From Albula goreensis (lineage: Eukaryota; Chordata; Actinopteri; Albuliformes; Albulidae): DNA of 64,000 nt. The stretch spans positions 11,862,049-11,926,048 of the forward strand of contig CM040764.1 of assembly GCA_022829145.1 (NCBI GenBank), written 5' to 3'. Position numbers and translations under genes: made by a program. Position 1 is the first letter of the stretch. Every line of letters starts with the position of its first letter. Below the pieces are notes generated by a model. The model saw only the letters and a program-made list of their open reading frames with translations, ran no database searches and was not told the DNA's origin. Positions 49,605 to 60,626 of the stretch are shown here, in pieces.

Positions 49605-52600
49605 CTACAAGACACAAACACACACACACGTGCGCAAGCACAGGTTAGGATTTGTTAAAAATGGCAGCTGGCACAACAAACAGATGAGGTAGTGGATTCA
49701 TGAATCATTGAAAAAGGAGGGGGCATTAAAATGTATTTTTGTTTAAACGACATGTCTGTGTGTAGCACCAGACTGCCATCTAGTGGAGTAGCCAGTCATC
49801 TTTATAATCTTAACTTTCATCTCCAGGAAAAGCCCATCCTCTCAAACAATACCCATACTCCTCACTGGTTATCACATTGTACAATCTTCACCTATGATTG
49901 TACTTCATGTGTACAAAACTGAGTAACAGCATTACAAAAGCATGTAACATACCTTTGTTTACTTCTGTGGTCAGTATCTTCAACAAAATGTCTTCATAGA
50001 CATTTTCCACTTGTATAAAGTTAGTGTAATCAGCAAAGATGTATTGATCAAACTTCTGAAGTTCCTACAAAGACAAAGACAAACACAATGGTTTTCCTTC
50101 AGTGGTGATATGCATGTGGTTGTAATCATGGACTTGGTTTGATTGCATTTTTTCAAGCCCCTTCGAAACAGAAAATTACATGTATGAAATGCTATGGCAT
50201 GTAACAGACATAATGTTTCCATAAAAGGTTATGACACATCCTCTATAGTAACCAGATGCCCTGATACTGAATTCCCTCCTCAAAATAAATTGTTTATAAT
50301 GTTGAGATGAACATGTGTTTCGTTTTTAGCATTGGTGGTTATGATTAAAATACATGGAATTATACAAAATGGTGTATCATGATTGGGTATATGAGTCCAT
50401 TGACTGGCTACTCGAAATGGTCTGCAGTACAGTGGCATAGCCCTGCAGGGTGTAAGCAGAACGGGCAGTAGAACTGAACTGCAGGGACCCACCAGCTTGC
50501 AGCTAGGAGCCAGGCTCCTCTTGATGGCAGGAAGGGTGATGTCCACCAGTGCCTCCTGGAAGATCCTCTTCCGCATGGTGCTGCTGTCATAGTCGTATTG
50601 CTGGAGGACACAAAGCAGAAATCACTGGGGAGCCCTAATTTGCAAAGGCTGGTAAAGATGATTTTTGGTAGCACTTAGAGATGGCAGAGTCTCTCCCTTT
50701 CACATACAGTCATTCTCTGACTCACTGCCTGTGTGTCACACCATCCTCCCCCACCTTCCTCTGAGTCAATTTTTCAGAGTGTGTTCCAGGGGCTACTAAT
50801 AGTGGAGAAGTAAGAGGGTGCAGTGAAGTTTTAGGAGCATTTCTGCTTATATTTTAGCACGAGCAGGGATAGTTAACTGTTCACCAATGACTGTAACAGT
50901 AGCAGGTGAGATGTGTGGTGCTGCTCCTGAGTCAGTGAGGCTCAGAGCACTCACCTTCAGGACTCTGAGTTTGGCTTTCTCCATGACAGAGCCTGGCTTG
51001 GCTGGACCATCCTTCAGAGCAGTCTGGAGCAGCAGCTCAAATGTGTATGTTGCATTCTCCATTAGCTACAATGATAACAGCAGCCAAACAGGGTAGGAAG
51101 GACACCACAACAACAAGGAACAGCAAGAGCAACACCAACATGACAAGAGTTAAGAACAATCAGAGATCAAAGGACAACTGCACTTAAGACACCCGGGGTG
51201 AATAAAATGAACTAAGAACTGGTATAGGGTTTGCACTCCACAAGGTGGAGCCATGGGTCTTCTGGCAGATGTTGGCTGAAATAATCTAAAATAACCAACA
51301 GAGGACACCAGAGGTAAAAGTTCTGACGTGCTCCCTGCCCACGATTAGACCTGTACGATCGGAGATCTCTGATCTATGAGCCATAACACGTGCATGCATC
51401 ATATGCTCTTCATGCTTCAATACAGCCTACTTCCATCCCACCCTGAGTTTCAATGAAAAGCCACTGTTTCTGAGGCTGGCTGTTGGGTAACTTACACACA
51501 CCAAGAGATACAGAAAAAAAACAATTTGAGTGTATGAACATATGTTTTGGTGTGTGGTGACAAACCCATCCTTTGAAGTGAAGAGCAGTGGGACATGCTC
51601 TTTCAGCAAAGCATTCTACACTGAGAGGACCATCACTATAACTGCTGTTCTTTCAGTTGAGATTTAGCTGTAGGAAGCTGGTCATTCATCATTTTTAAAG
51701 TAAAAGATGAGGCTCACCTGCTGCATGTCATTCTGGGCACTCTGGACCAGCCGGTCAGTGTTGGAGAACTTGAAGCGGTTTCGAAGCTCGTGGAGCTGCT
51801 CCCTCAGGACGTCCACACGGCGGTAACAGTCCCTCAGACTCGCCCTCCGCAGCTGCGCCAGGGCCTGGGGATGGGGCATGGAGAGGGGCATGGGGGGTGC
51901 AGAATCTAAAATTAATCAAGCCCTATCAGCTGTGGCTGAATGTTTTCAGTTGCTTGGTCATGACTCTATGCCCTTTTCCTCCATCACTGTGGGCCTGACC
52001 ATGCGGTTTCAACATCCCCGACAACAACCACCAACAGTTTCAATGCCCCCCTTTCCTGCAGCTGAGTCATAGTTTAATGAGCAGTCGTCCTGTTCACTGC
52101 TCGAGTACGGATCAGAGGTTGTTTGGGAGGCAGTGTTGATAGGAGACTCTGCACCCTTTTACTCCACAGGACACAGGTGTTGCAGCACATGCACATTGTG
52201 CTGACTGACCAGACGGGTTGCTATTACACAATGAGCCTGGGAACTCCCTGCTGACTGAAATATCACATGACTTCCACAGAGATGGTCAAAAATAAGACAG
52301 AGACTTATAAATGCCATCATACTTTTCCATATAAAAAGTGTTTCAACAGTAGATAAAACTGCTGAAGCCATTGCAATAATGTTGACTCAATAGCTTCTCA
52401 GAGTTTCACTTTGACTTTGCTGTTTAAGCACAAGCGTTAAAAAAAAAAAACAAGGAATAAAATCTGTCCTGAAATGTGTTCAGTTAGCTGTGGACTATAC
52501 ACATGTCACATATTTACACTGTGGTCTGTCCGAGCAAACACTTGGTGATAGGGTGATAGCTTATTTTTGAAACACATGTAATTATTGCAGCTATTTAAAC

Positions 52601-55600
52601 CCTCCACGCTTCCCACAGCCATAATGTGACTGTGGTGCACATGCATGGCCCTTCTGACTGTTATCTGGCTCTGGCTGGCACTCACCTGTTTGAGCCCATC
52701 TGAGCCGCTGCTCTGTTGGTAGTCGCGGCACAGCGCATCCATCCTGCCCTCGCACACCTGCCGGATCTCCTGGAATCCGGCGCTCACCGGGCCCATCAGC
52801 TCCTCCAGGATGGAGGTCAGGTAGGGCTGCACATGCTCAGAGCAGTACTGTAGCGCCCGCTCCGACACCATGGCTACAAGGCAAAAACACCAGAGAGAAA
52901 GAAAGAACTTTGATGCCTGAACACCCTTATTCAAGCCCACCTGTGCTATGTATCTGCCTCAACTGGACAGAACTGACTGACTGTTACCTTGCAGAGAAAC
53001 AAACCTCACTGACTTGGAATTGTAAAATATTTCAAAATTAAAAAACATGAAAATAATGAAAAGATACAAAAAGCAATATGAGCAAATGAGAAAATAATCG
53101 TCAGTATAAACACGTGCTCCACACACAAAACCATCCAAAAACAGTCGAAATGTTGAAAGACAGACAGAGAGTGAGAGTAGGAGTGAGAGAGAAGAAAATC
53201 AAAAGAACATCAGTGGAACATAGATAAAAACCTCTCATAGTAGGTAACACAGAGACAGAAAGAGAAAGAGAACTTGACACATCATATCAGTGTTGCATGC
53301 TCTCCCACCAGAGCTGAGATAAACAGTAGCAGTGACACCTCCCCCCCTGACCATGATTGGTTTACACTACTGACATGATCTCAGCTCCACATATGCATGC
53401 ACACACATGCACAAACATCGCCACACTCATCCAGACCCACATATGCACCCACGCCCTGTGTGTTTGAGAGTGGAGCAGTCCACCTACTCTGCAGTTTGCC
53501 CTCCAAGAAGGTGCGGGAGCTGATGATCTGGTCCATGTCAGAGCGAATGAGCGCCTCCTGCTGCCTGGCTGATGTTGCGCACTCCTCCCTCAAAGTGGCC
53601 AGCCCCTCCCCAAGCTGCTCCTGCACCAATGTGTAGGCCGCCTCCACTGTCTGTGGCCAGCAGCAGGGTGGGGGTTAGAGGAAATACCACACTCTGCACC
53701 AACGCCATCACCATAAAATCCCGCCCTCATCAGAGCTAACAGTAACTGGGCTTTCACAGAGTCCAAGCTAAATGCATACACCCTGTGTTACTTCCCCTGG
53801 GTAACAGTCACAAACAAACATAGATGTTTTAGACAAACCAGATAGTCAGCTCCAGTGTTCCTACTGTTCTCTACTGCCCAACGACAAGAGGTTCTGTGTG
53901 ATAACAGGTGTTTCCAGTGCCATATACAATCAATGCATATTCATGAAAAGGCATGCTCAGGGACAGAATATCCATCCACCACTGTATTCTGTATTTGAGA
54001 GATGCATCCAACTGGAATATTTAAGCTCTCTGAGCTTTATGTTTGCTCAGGTAGAGAGACAGATATGTTGATGGTAAGAATATGGAGGAGTGTCTAGTTG
54101 GTCTTCATCTGTGACTACGCCTCAGGAAAATATCCTGAGGCAATGAGCCCAGCTTTGGCTCGAAGTGGCTAAAAGGTAACCTGGGGTCATTCCATGAAGA
54201 AATTAACTGAAATTAAGTGTTTGGTTGGACATACCAAGTGCTCATTAATCAGCCTGGTGATAGCTTTTGATTTGGTATGTGCAGTATTTGGGTCATCCAA
54301 CTAAACTACTTTCCCTTTTAAAAATAGTTTTTGACTGATTGTGTACCACCAGAAATTAATTTTGAGTTCCAAATATGGAAACAGATCATCATAAAATGAA
54401 AAATAACATTTAATGTCATGAGGTAAACTGCCGATAACAGTCCATGGGATCCTTTAAAATGATCACTGCAAAAAGGAGCTTTGATAGACATCTGGATGTG
54501 ATCCCCTTAACAGACCGTATCTTGCACATTGTTGATGATTTTCCAAAAAAAATATGATTGCCAATTTTAAGTACCAAATTCGTCTTTCATGTTCTTAATG
54601 TTGATAACACATTGAACATTTTTGGAGATCTACACCAGGTTTTCCCAAAAATTAAAAATTCAAAATTGAAAAATAAAAAATGAATCATTGTCAAGCTTTG
54701 GACACAGATCTGTATCTTAGTAAAGAGAGATTCTAAGCACCAGGAGGACAGAATGATGTCACTAACCGCAAACCACACTCTCTTCCTCTCGGTCTTCTTC
54801 CCCTTTAGTCGAGGCACCAGTTCTGTTTGTAGGGAGGGCAGCAGCTCCTCCATTACAAGGTTCGCCAGCACCTACAATCCACATGACCGTGTGCAGTAAC
54901 TGAGCATGCTACAAGGTATTCACTGAACACATGATGCAAAGTGCAGTAACTGAACATACAAGACAGAGCACAGCCACTGAACATACAATTGAGAAAAGAA
55001 CACAGTGCAAGCACAAAAACTCAGCACTAAGCATTATCCCTTTTGATCTACAGAAACTTTGAGGGATTTAAGTATCTTGATGCCAGACTCGTTTCAAAAT
55101 TTGAGTTTTAATCTTATCGTTTCATGTAATATTTGCATTTTAACGTCCTCAGAATATTCAGTTTCTTATTATCTTGCATTATATTTCATCCAAATGTGCT
55201 GCATGTGGAGAAGCTGCTTGAAAACAACAGTTGCTATTTTTGTTCTCAGCAAAGTGTTTGTCTCAGCATGTGCATTGCGGTGCTTTAGCACCGTAAGGTG
55301 TCGAACTGAAACAATGGGCAAACTAAAGCAAAGGTGCTTCCTGAAGGGGCGACTCTGCTTCCTGTACACAGCCTCTGCTAAATAATAACAGACCCCGGGC
55401 CTCCTGTGAAGATCTGCCCATAAAAGCACTTGTTCCGGTCAAAGAATAGGCCCCCTAGTTAAGACATCCGGAATTTGAGACCAGGCAATGTCATTAGCCT
55501 GCCGCAAAGGACTCCACAGTGGCCGGATGCAGGATACAATGCAATCTCACAGTGGTGGGGTGGGCTGAAGCCGGTCAGGGTCCCCTGGGTTGTTGTTTCA

Positions 55601-58600
55601 ATTTTGCTATGGTCCGCAATGAGCTCTATACTCACTTGAAACACTTCGCAACATCTTCCAGATATGTTTGCTCATATATGGTGGGCCTGCCAAGGGTACT
55701 ATGGTGTAACCAGAAGCAGCATGTGACAAGAATGGGTGTCACACCACACACAGTTGCCCTTCAGATACCACTGTTGCAATGCTTTGCCACTGGAAAACAG
55801 CATCATTTAAAAAAACAGTTTGCAAAATTTCTCAGCTAAATGAGTCCCAGTTGTTGGCAGTCAGATATTAACCTGTCCTCTGATCAGTGTTAGGCCTTCT
55901 GGTGTACTGTGGCATATAAGTTGACAGATTCAAGAGTAAAGGTGTGGGAGGGGACTGTGTGTGGGTGTGGTGGCATTGCAGTGATGTGACATCATAGTGT
56001 AACCAGCCATTCAAAAATGGAGAAAAAAGAAGGAATGTAAATGATAAATCTTAAGGGACTGTATTTGACCACAGGACAACATGCTCATGTTCAATGACGT
56101 TGCCAGGAGACGTGATGTGGTTCAGGGAAACACGCAAAGCCAGGTTCTGCTATCGCTTCTTTCCCTTTTGTGGTTTTTCACAATCCACTGTGAGTCAGTT
56201 AAACAGAAAAACCCCCAACTGACAGTCACTGGTCTTACCCTTCCCTTAGGGCACTGTCTGTTTGTAATGTGTGAGTCTGACTCTTCAGCCAGGGCATGTT
56301 AAGAATTTCCGTGGTGGTGGTGACACATGAGTGAGGTCCCTACCTGTACATCGTTGCCAATTAGCATGTCCCATGATTCATAGTGGCCCTTCTCCTGCCT
56401 GTATGATTGGATGGCTTTCAGGAGCGCCTGCACATCACATGTTGTCTTCTTCAAGAAATCTGGGGGGAGGGAGAGGGGAGGAGCATCACCAGTTATATCA
56501 GTTGTAGAGGACAGGAAATACAAGCTAATCGCTGGCCAATCACTGCTGTAACTGGTTGAGAGAGAAGATTTAGATTAGAGTTTTGCTTATTTTTAGTAAT
56601 GAAACGGCATTTGGGGAACCTCATCATTGGTCTCTTTATATTGAAACTAGAGAACTAGGAAGGGAGAAGGAGAGAAAGAGAGGGAGAGAAAAACAGAAAG
56701 AGTGAGAGAGAATACATCAGACTGAGAACATCAGTATTACATGCTGAAAGGGTTCTTATTAGGAAGACTAAGTTGTATGTAACTTGGTACATATTAGAAG
56801 ACAGAATCTGTCAACTAACACAACAACTATTTTTTTCAAGATTTATGCCATTTCCAGTAGAAAAGTGCTTCTTTCTGTATGGCTGAGATATTCTACATAT
56901 TTACTGAAAAGGGAAGGGCTATAGCAACCACCGCAGTTTCTACAAACTTATACAATAATTAACATGAAAACTGAATGAACAATGTCTTCGGTGTTTCATT
57001 TCAATTAATTTAGGATGCCAGTAGCAGATGCCAAAGTGCCATGCCCAAGAAGAGCTGCAAACCACTAACTGTCAAGTGTATGACAAGGTCTTTCCCACAC
57101 AGGAAATAAGCTTCATGTTGTGGGATATTATTAGTGTCTTATTGAGACCACTGAAAAAACAACATAATTAAGTTGCCAGGCAACTAAAGCATGCAATATG
57201 TGCATCTGCCTGGTTCAGAGGAATCTGCAAAGGCCTTTGAAAAAAGGTGCAAAACCACATTTCATGAGGTGGGACAATACCTCATGTCCTATCTGAAACC
57301 TGTCCTATTACTGTTGAGTACCTGTTATTCTTATGTCAAAGCTCTTTCAAGTGCTCTACAATTTTTAAGCCAATGCCATGAATTTGCTGAACAGTTTTTT
57401 TCTTTAATTCAACAACCAGCAGATACATGAGAAAGTAAGAATACTTTCAATAATGCTTTCAATAATGGAAAATTGTGAGGATATGTTTGTCCTTGGAAGG
57501 AACTTTCTTTCAAAGAAAATATAAACCCCGCTGATCCTTTTTGTTACGTTGACATTTATGAACGTATGGTCCAAATTTTGTTGTATTCGACTGCACTGAT
57601 ACAATCTATAAAAATGTCAATATTAATGTAATAAGCATAACAACGTATGTATTACGATGACAAAACCGGACAGGACCATATGTACAGAAGTTTGGTAGTC
57701 ACGGTAATGGACTCTGTCCTTGTGTTTATTTAATCCTTGTCTGCTGGACTAAATTGAGAGGTGGGATGAAATTCTGTCCGTCCATACCGTGGTTCTGGTG
57801 GCGGATGCAGTCAGTGAGGATGGAGATGAAGCGGGACTGGTGCTCCTCCAGGTTGAAGCAGAAGTAGGCATCCCTGTGGTAGGGAAGCCACAGGTAGACA
57901 GGGAACTGTCCAGGCATCACCACCATAGGAGCAGCAGTCTCCTCCTTTGTGCCTGAAACACAGAGAAAAATGCAGGCTTTCTTCACCTAGAACCACCTAT
58001 GGTGGCAAAGCTTCATAATTATTAAGTGCTATGGTGTGTAACCAAGAGGGTTTATGGGTAAAGGCTTAGGTGTGGCCTTGCTGTTTTGTGCTGTAGAGAG
58101 GTCAGTAAGACACAAGTATTCAGTAAAGATCAAGCTGTACAAACAGATAAGCGATATAAATTACCCAGGATAATCCATAGTTGTATGTCCTTGGTATAAT
58201 AATAAATAATAATAATTATATTTTCCACAGTCTGGATCCATTGAGGGTTAATGTTTTATAGATGTTGATGTTCCAGTTTGATCCAAGCAGCATATTAGCA
58301 CAATGTGATATGTTGGAAAATCACTGCTGGAGAGGCCAGAGGAGTCATGTCCTTTTTAAGCAGTCTTTTTAGGATCAGAGAAGGTACTTTCCTGATGGTT
58401 ACAGGACATCTGTTTTTTTCAAGTGCCTTCCCTTTCACTGTGCTGGGCAGGGCACCAAACTGACGATGCACTCTTGTTTTCAGCTCTGTGTATCAGAAAA
58501 TCTGTTTCCCAGAGAAGGGTTTAAAAGCGGCACGTCAGCGCAAATTTATGACAAACTGCCCTCCACCTCAAATTTTGGGAGCTGTGAGAGTAACGTGCTG

Positions 58601-60626
58601 TTTTAAGGAGCATCTGGCCCCTTCCAGAACATGCACCCAGCACAGCTGCAAAACTGAGCATGTAGCGTGTAAATACTCCCTCTGAATGACCCGCCATACA
58701 GCTGTGGCCTGGGGGAGGAATCCTGCACCTTGTGACTGCACCGCGGTGAGTAGAGTGACACACACAGACCCGCTGAGCCCTTTTCCATGCACTGTGTCCT
58801 GGGAGGCCCGTTTGGCGGGTGCTACATGAAAAGGACTCTGCTTACACTTCCGGATGTCCTGTCTCTGACAGGCGGGAGCTGATGACTTGGGAGGAAGAGA
58901 GTCATCAGTTTCTTGCCACACCACCGGGGCTCCACATGCATGGGTCAGAAGGTGCAGAAGAGTGCAAGTCTGATCTTACACATTCTGCACACGGCTCTGC
59001 TGAGCAGTGGGATTTCCAAGAGAGGTGGGAACCATACCTCCATGTGACTGACCGGGGTTAGGAGGAGTATCCCCTTACCTGCTCCACACTGCCATGGGGT
59101 GGAGTGGGGAGAGGCTTACCGTTAAGATCTGGGAAGGACTTGTCCGCAGCTGCTGTGTACTGCTCCTCTGAGGTCAGCACACTGCCCCCTGCTGGCCGGA
59201 GCTTGTGCCGCGGGGGCAATCCTTTGGCAAAGCTCTGAAACCAGCAAGCACTCATGTTATGTTGTGTGGGTCTCAGTGAATAACATACCCTGGGATGGTG
59301 CTCACTCATGCATTCCAAGGAATTGAAACAAATTAAAGTAAATCTGTAGGCTACTTTTCATTTGCCTGGTACATGTCAATGAGCAGGGTAATGTATGCTG
59401 CAAAATCTTACACATTATTCATGTAAATAAACAAAGTATCACAATCTTGCTTTTTAGTACAAAAGAAATGACTCATTTCAGAATTGACAATAAAACCTCA
59501 TTGCTGTATCTACAATGCCACAACGGTGCCCTATAAAGCATTTATAATTCAGGACTGTACCGTGGGACTCAGGAACACAGAGCATGCTTACCATGACTAG
59601 TTGAATATTATTTACATGCAATTTTTTAAAATTAGTAAATATCTTTTTTGCAAGCTCATTTCAAATACCTTAATTCAAAAGTACTATTATACAAACAAAA
59701 TGATAATTCAGTGGTGAACAACTGAGTGTTCTTGAAGATCAGTCGATGATGTCCATAACCCACAAATCCATCTACATTACTCATTCTTTACAATTTCGTG
59801 TGCAAAGTCACCTTTACATAGCCGGAAGTATCAAAGTTGCGCGTACCTCTGTGCTGTCATGGCACTCCAGGGTGTAGTTAGCTCTAACCACCACAAATCT
59901 CTCCTTCCATTTCCTAGAGTCATCAAAATACAGTATGCACTCCTCGTACAGTATCTCAGAATCCTCTGGTGGCTCCTGCAAAGACAGCCAGATTGAATCT
60001 GTCTGAGATTTAATCAGTAGTATGATTAGCAGTACACGATGTACCACAAGTCTGGTCTGTCCCCAGGCATAACAGAGAATATAATAAAATTTATTTGTTA
60101 AGTACTTTTAACAACAGCAACTGTCACAAAGTAGCTATACAGAGAGTCTAGGCCCGAGAGACTTCATAACAGTGAGGATGGAGCTGATTTAGGGCCCAAC
60201 TCTCTCTTTGAAACAAAGAGGGAACGTTTTTCCAAGTGATCTTTTTTTTCAATTCAGGAAGTGCAAATGGTGCTTGTTACTTGCATAGCAAAAAACTCAA
60301 AACCTTTAGCTTTCCCTCCCATTTTTTCATTGAATATTGTCTTTTTTTGATACTATATTTTTTGCATACCACCGCCTACACTGTAGATGGTGAAAGGTGG
60401 GGTACTCATGACAGTCATCATTACAGTGCTCTGAAAGGGTGGGTGGAGGTTCAGTGTGAAGGGTGGAGCACACTCATAGGGGTGGAGGCTCATACTCGCT
60501 GTTTCAGGAGCTGTGTCTGGCCCGTCCTGTGCTGCTCCACCTCCTCCTGCAGCTGGCAGAAATAGGCCACAGCATATTGCCTCCGGTAATGCGGGCTGAA
60601 GTTCTTCAGCTCCGCCTCCGTCCGGC
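48535..60626 (-). CDS. niban1: niban1 (FAM129A), exons 2-14; exon 1 outside window
   Basis: Thirteen exons encode 886 residues of a Niban family protein, a cytosolic stress-response protein that carries a PH-like domain and modulates translation and apoptosis signalling in mammals. NIBAN1 rather than NIBAN2 or NIBAN3 is indicated by KNFSPHYRRQYAVA (human NIBAN1 KNFSPYYSRQYSVA), KWKERFVVVRANY, PAGGSVLTSEEQY, SILEELMGPVSAGF, QYDYDSS and a long acidic, Pro/Ser-rich tail of about 340 residues. Order: N-terminal segment (exon 2), PH-like domain (exons 3-5), helical Niban core (exons 6-13), disordered acidic tail (exon 14). Exon number, intron phases and length match the 14-exon human gene (928 residues). 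The start codon, in the short first exon, lies beyond the right edge. All introns are GT-AG. No damage is seen. Confidence 0.95.
49773..49786 (-). promoter_or_regulatory. CTCF-type motif in niban1 intron 13
   Basis: The minus strand reads CCACTAGATGGCAG, a full match to the CTCF core CCASYAGRKGGC. It lies 170 bp upstream of exon 14. Binding is predicted from the motif only. Confidence 0.5.
49953..50064 (-). CDS. niban1: niban1 exon 13
   Basis: Encodes ELQKFDQYIFADYTNFIQVE and NVYEDILLKILTTEVNK, matching human ELQKYEQFIFADHTNMIHVE. This is the last part of the folded core. The flanks are CTTTGTAG and GTATGT. Confidence 0.95.
50493..50600 (-). CDS. niban1: niban1 exon 12
   Basis: Encodes QYDYDSSTMRKRIFQEALVD and ITLPAIKRSLAPSCKL, matching human QYDYDSSTIRKKIFQEALVQ and its continuation. 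It is exactly 36 codons. The donor is GTGGGT. Confidence 0.95.
50955..51065 (-). CDS. niban1: niban1 exon 11
   Basis: Encodes LMENATYTFELLLQTALKDG and PAKPGSVMEKAKLRVLK, matching human LMENAVFTFEQLL and IEKVKLRVLK. It is exactly 37 codons. The flanks are ATTGTAG and GTGAGT. Confidence 0.95.
51718..51864 (-). CDS. niban1: niban1 exon 10
   Basis: Encodes ALAQLRRASLRDCYRRVDVL, REQLHELRNRFKFSNTDRLV and QSAQNDMQQ, corresponding to human PCYTKVNLLHERLQDLKSRF. It is exactly 49 codons. The flanks are ATCCCCAG and GTGAGC. Confidence 0.94.
52686..52873 (-). CDS. niban1: niban1 exon 9
   Basis: Encodes MVSERALQYCSEHVQPYLTS, ILEELMGPVSAGFQEIRQVC and EGRMDALCRDYQQSSGSDGL, ending KQ. The block SILEELMGPVSxGF is identical to human NIBAN1 except one residue and separates it from NIBAN2 (SILEALMVPTSQGF). 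The flanks are CTTGTAG and GTGAGT. Confidence 0.95.
53488..53650 (-). CDS. niban1: niban1 exon 8
   Basis: Encodes TVEAAYTLVQEQLGEGLATL, REECATSARQQEALIRSDMD and QIISSRTFLEGKLQ, matching human EEAYTLVQHQVSEGL and IRSDMDQIVNSK. The acceptor is placed at GCCACAG so that the length after VWFA equals human. The donor is GTAGGT. Confidence 0.92.
54767..54871 (-). CDS. niban1: niban1 exon 7
   Basis: Encodes VLANLVMEELLPSLQTELVP and RLKGKKTERKRVWFA, a highly conserved Niban segment (human NLVMEELLPTLQTDLLPKMK). It is exactly 35 codons, phase 0. The flanks are TTGTAG and GTTAGT. Confidence 0.95.
54891..55030. repeat. degenerate tandem repeat in niban1 intron 6
   Basis: The phrase GTGCAGTAACTGAACAT and variants recur about four times at irregular spacing (for example 54891 and 54942). 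It is a decayed minisatellite within the intron between exons 6 and 7, close to the exon 7 acceptor. Confidence 0.55.
56344..56459 (-). CDS. niban1: niban1 exon 6
   Basis: Encodes DFLKKTTCDVQALLKAIQSY then RQEKGHYESWDMLIGNDVQ, matching human FFRQEKGHYGSWEMITGDEIQ. The acceptor is a C-rich tract ending CCCCAG and the donor is GTAGGG. Confidence 0.95.
56655..56715. repeat. GA-rich low-complexity tract
   Basis: A purine-rich imperfect (GA)n/(GAAA)n tract in the niban1 intron between exons 5 and 6. A similar tract is at about 53160-53275. Confidence 0.8.
57788..57952 (-). CDS. niban1: niban1 exon 5 (end of PH-like domain)
   Basis: Encodes GTKEETAAPMVVMPGQFPVY, LWLPYHRDAYFCFNLEEHQS and RFISILTDCIRHQNH, matching human FPVYLWQPFFRHGYFCF and ALLSDCVRHLNH. 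The last part is the C-terminal helix of the PH fold. The flanks are GTTTCAG and GTATGG. Confidence 0.95.
59120..59234 (-). CDS. niban1: niban1 exon 4 (PH-like domain)
   Basis: Encodes SFAKGLPPRHKLRPAGGSVL, TSEEQYTAAADKSFPDLN and one base of the next codon. It corresponds to human LPAGGKVLTSEDEY. A near-perfect CTCF-type motif lies in frame across PAGGS (see findings). The flanks are GTTTCAG and GTAAGC. Confidence 0.94.
59181..59195 (-). promoter_or_regulatory. CTCF-type motif inside niban1 exon 4
   Basis: The minus strand reads CCAGCAGGGGGCAGT, the textbook CTCF core, within coding sequence for P-A-G-G-S. See findings for the dual constraint question. Confidence 0.5.
59847..59975 (-). CDS. 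niban1: niban1 exon 3 (start of PH-like domain)
   Basis: Encodes EPPEDSEILYEECILYFDDS then RKWKERFVVVRANYTLECHD and STE. The WKERFVVV strand is the classic first half of a PH fold. The exon is exactly 43 codons in phase 0 at both ends. The flanks are TTTGCAG and GTACGC. Confidence 0.95.
60496..60626 (-). CDS. niban1: niban1 exon 2
   Basis: Encodes (G)RTEAELKNFSPHYRRQYAVA and then YFCQLQEEVEQHRTGQTQLL, ending KQR. It needs one G from exon 1, as in human (YIRG-KTEAAIKNFSPYY). The flanks are GCTGTAG and GTATGA. Confidence 0.93.

Noticed and set aside
48491-49658. Long antisense frames over niban1 exon 14
   Set aside because: They are mirror frames of the acidic tail codons. The minus frame is homologous to NIBAN1 and joins the upstream exon in phase.
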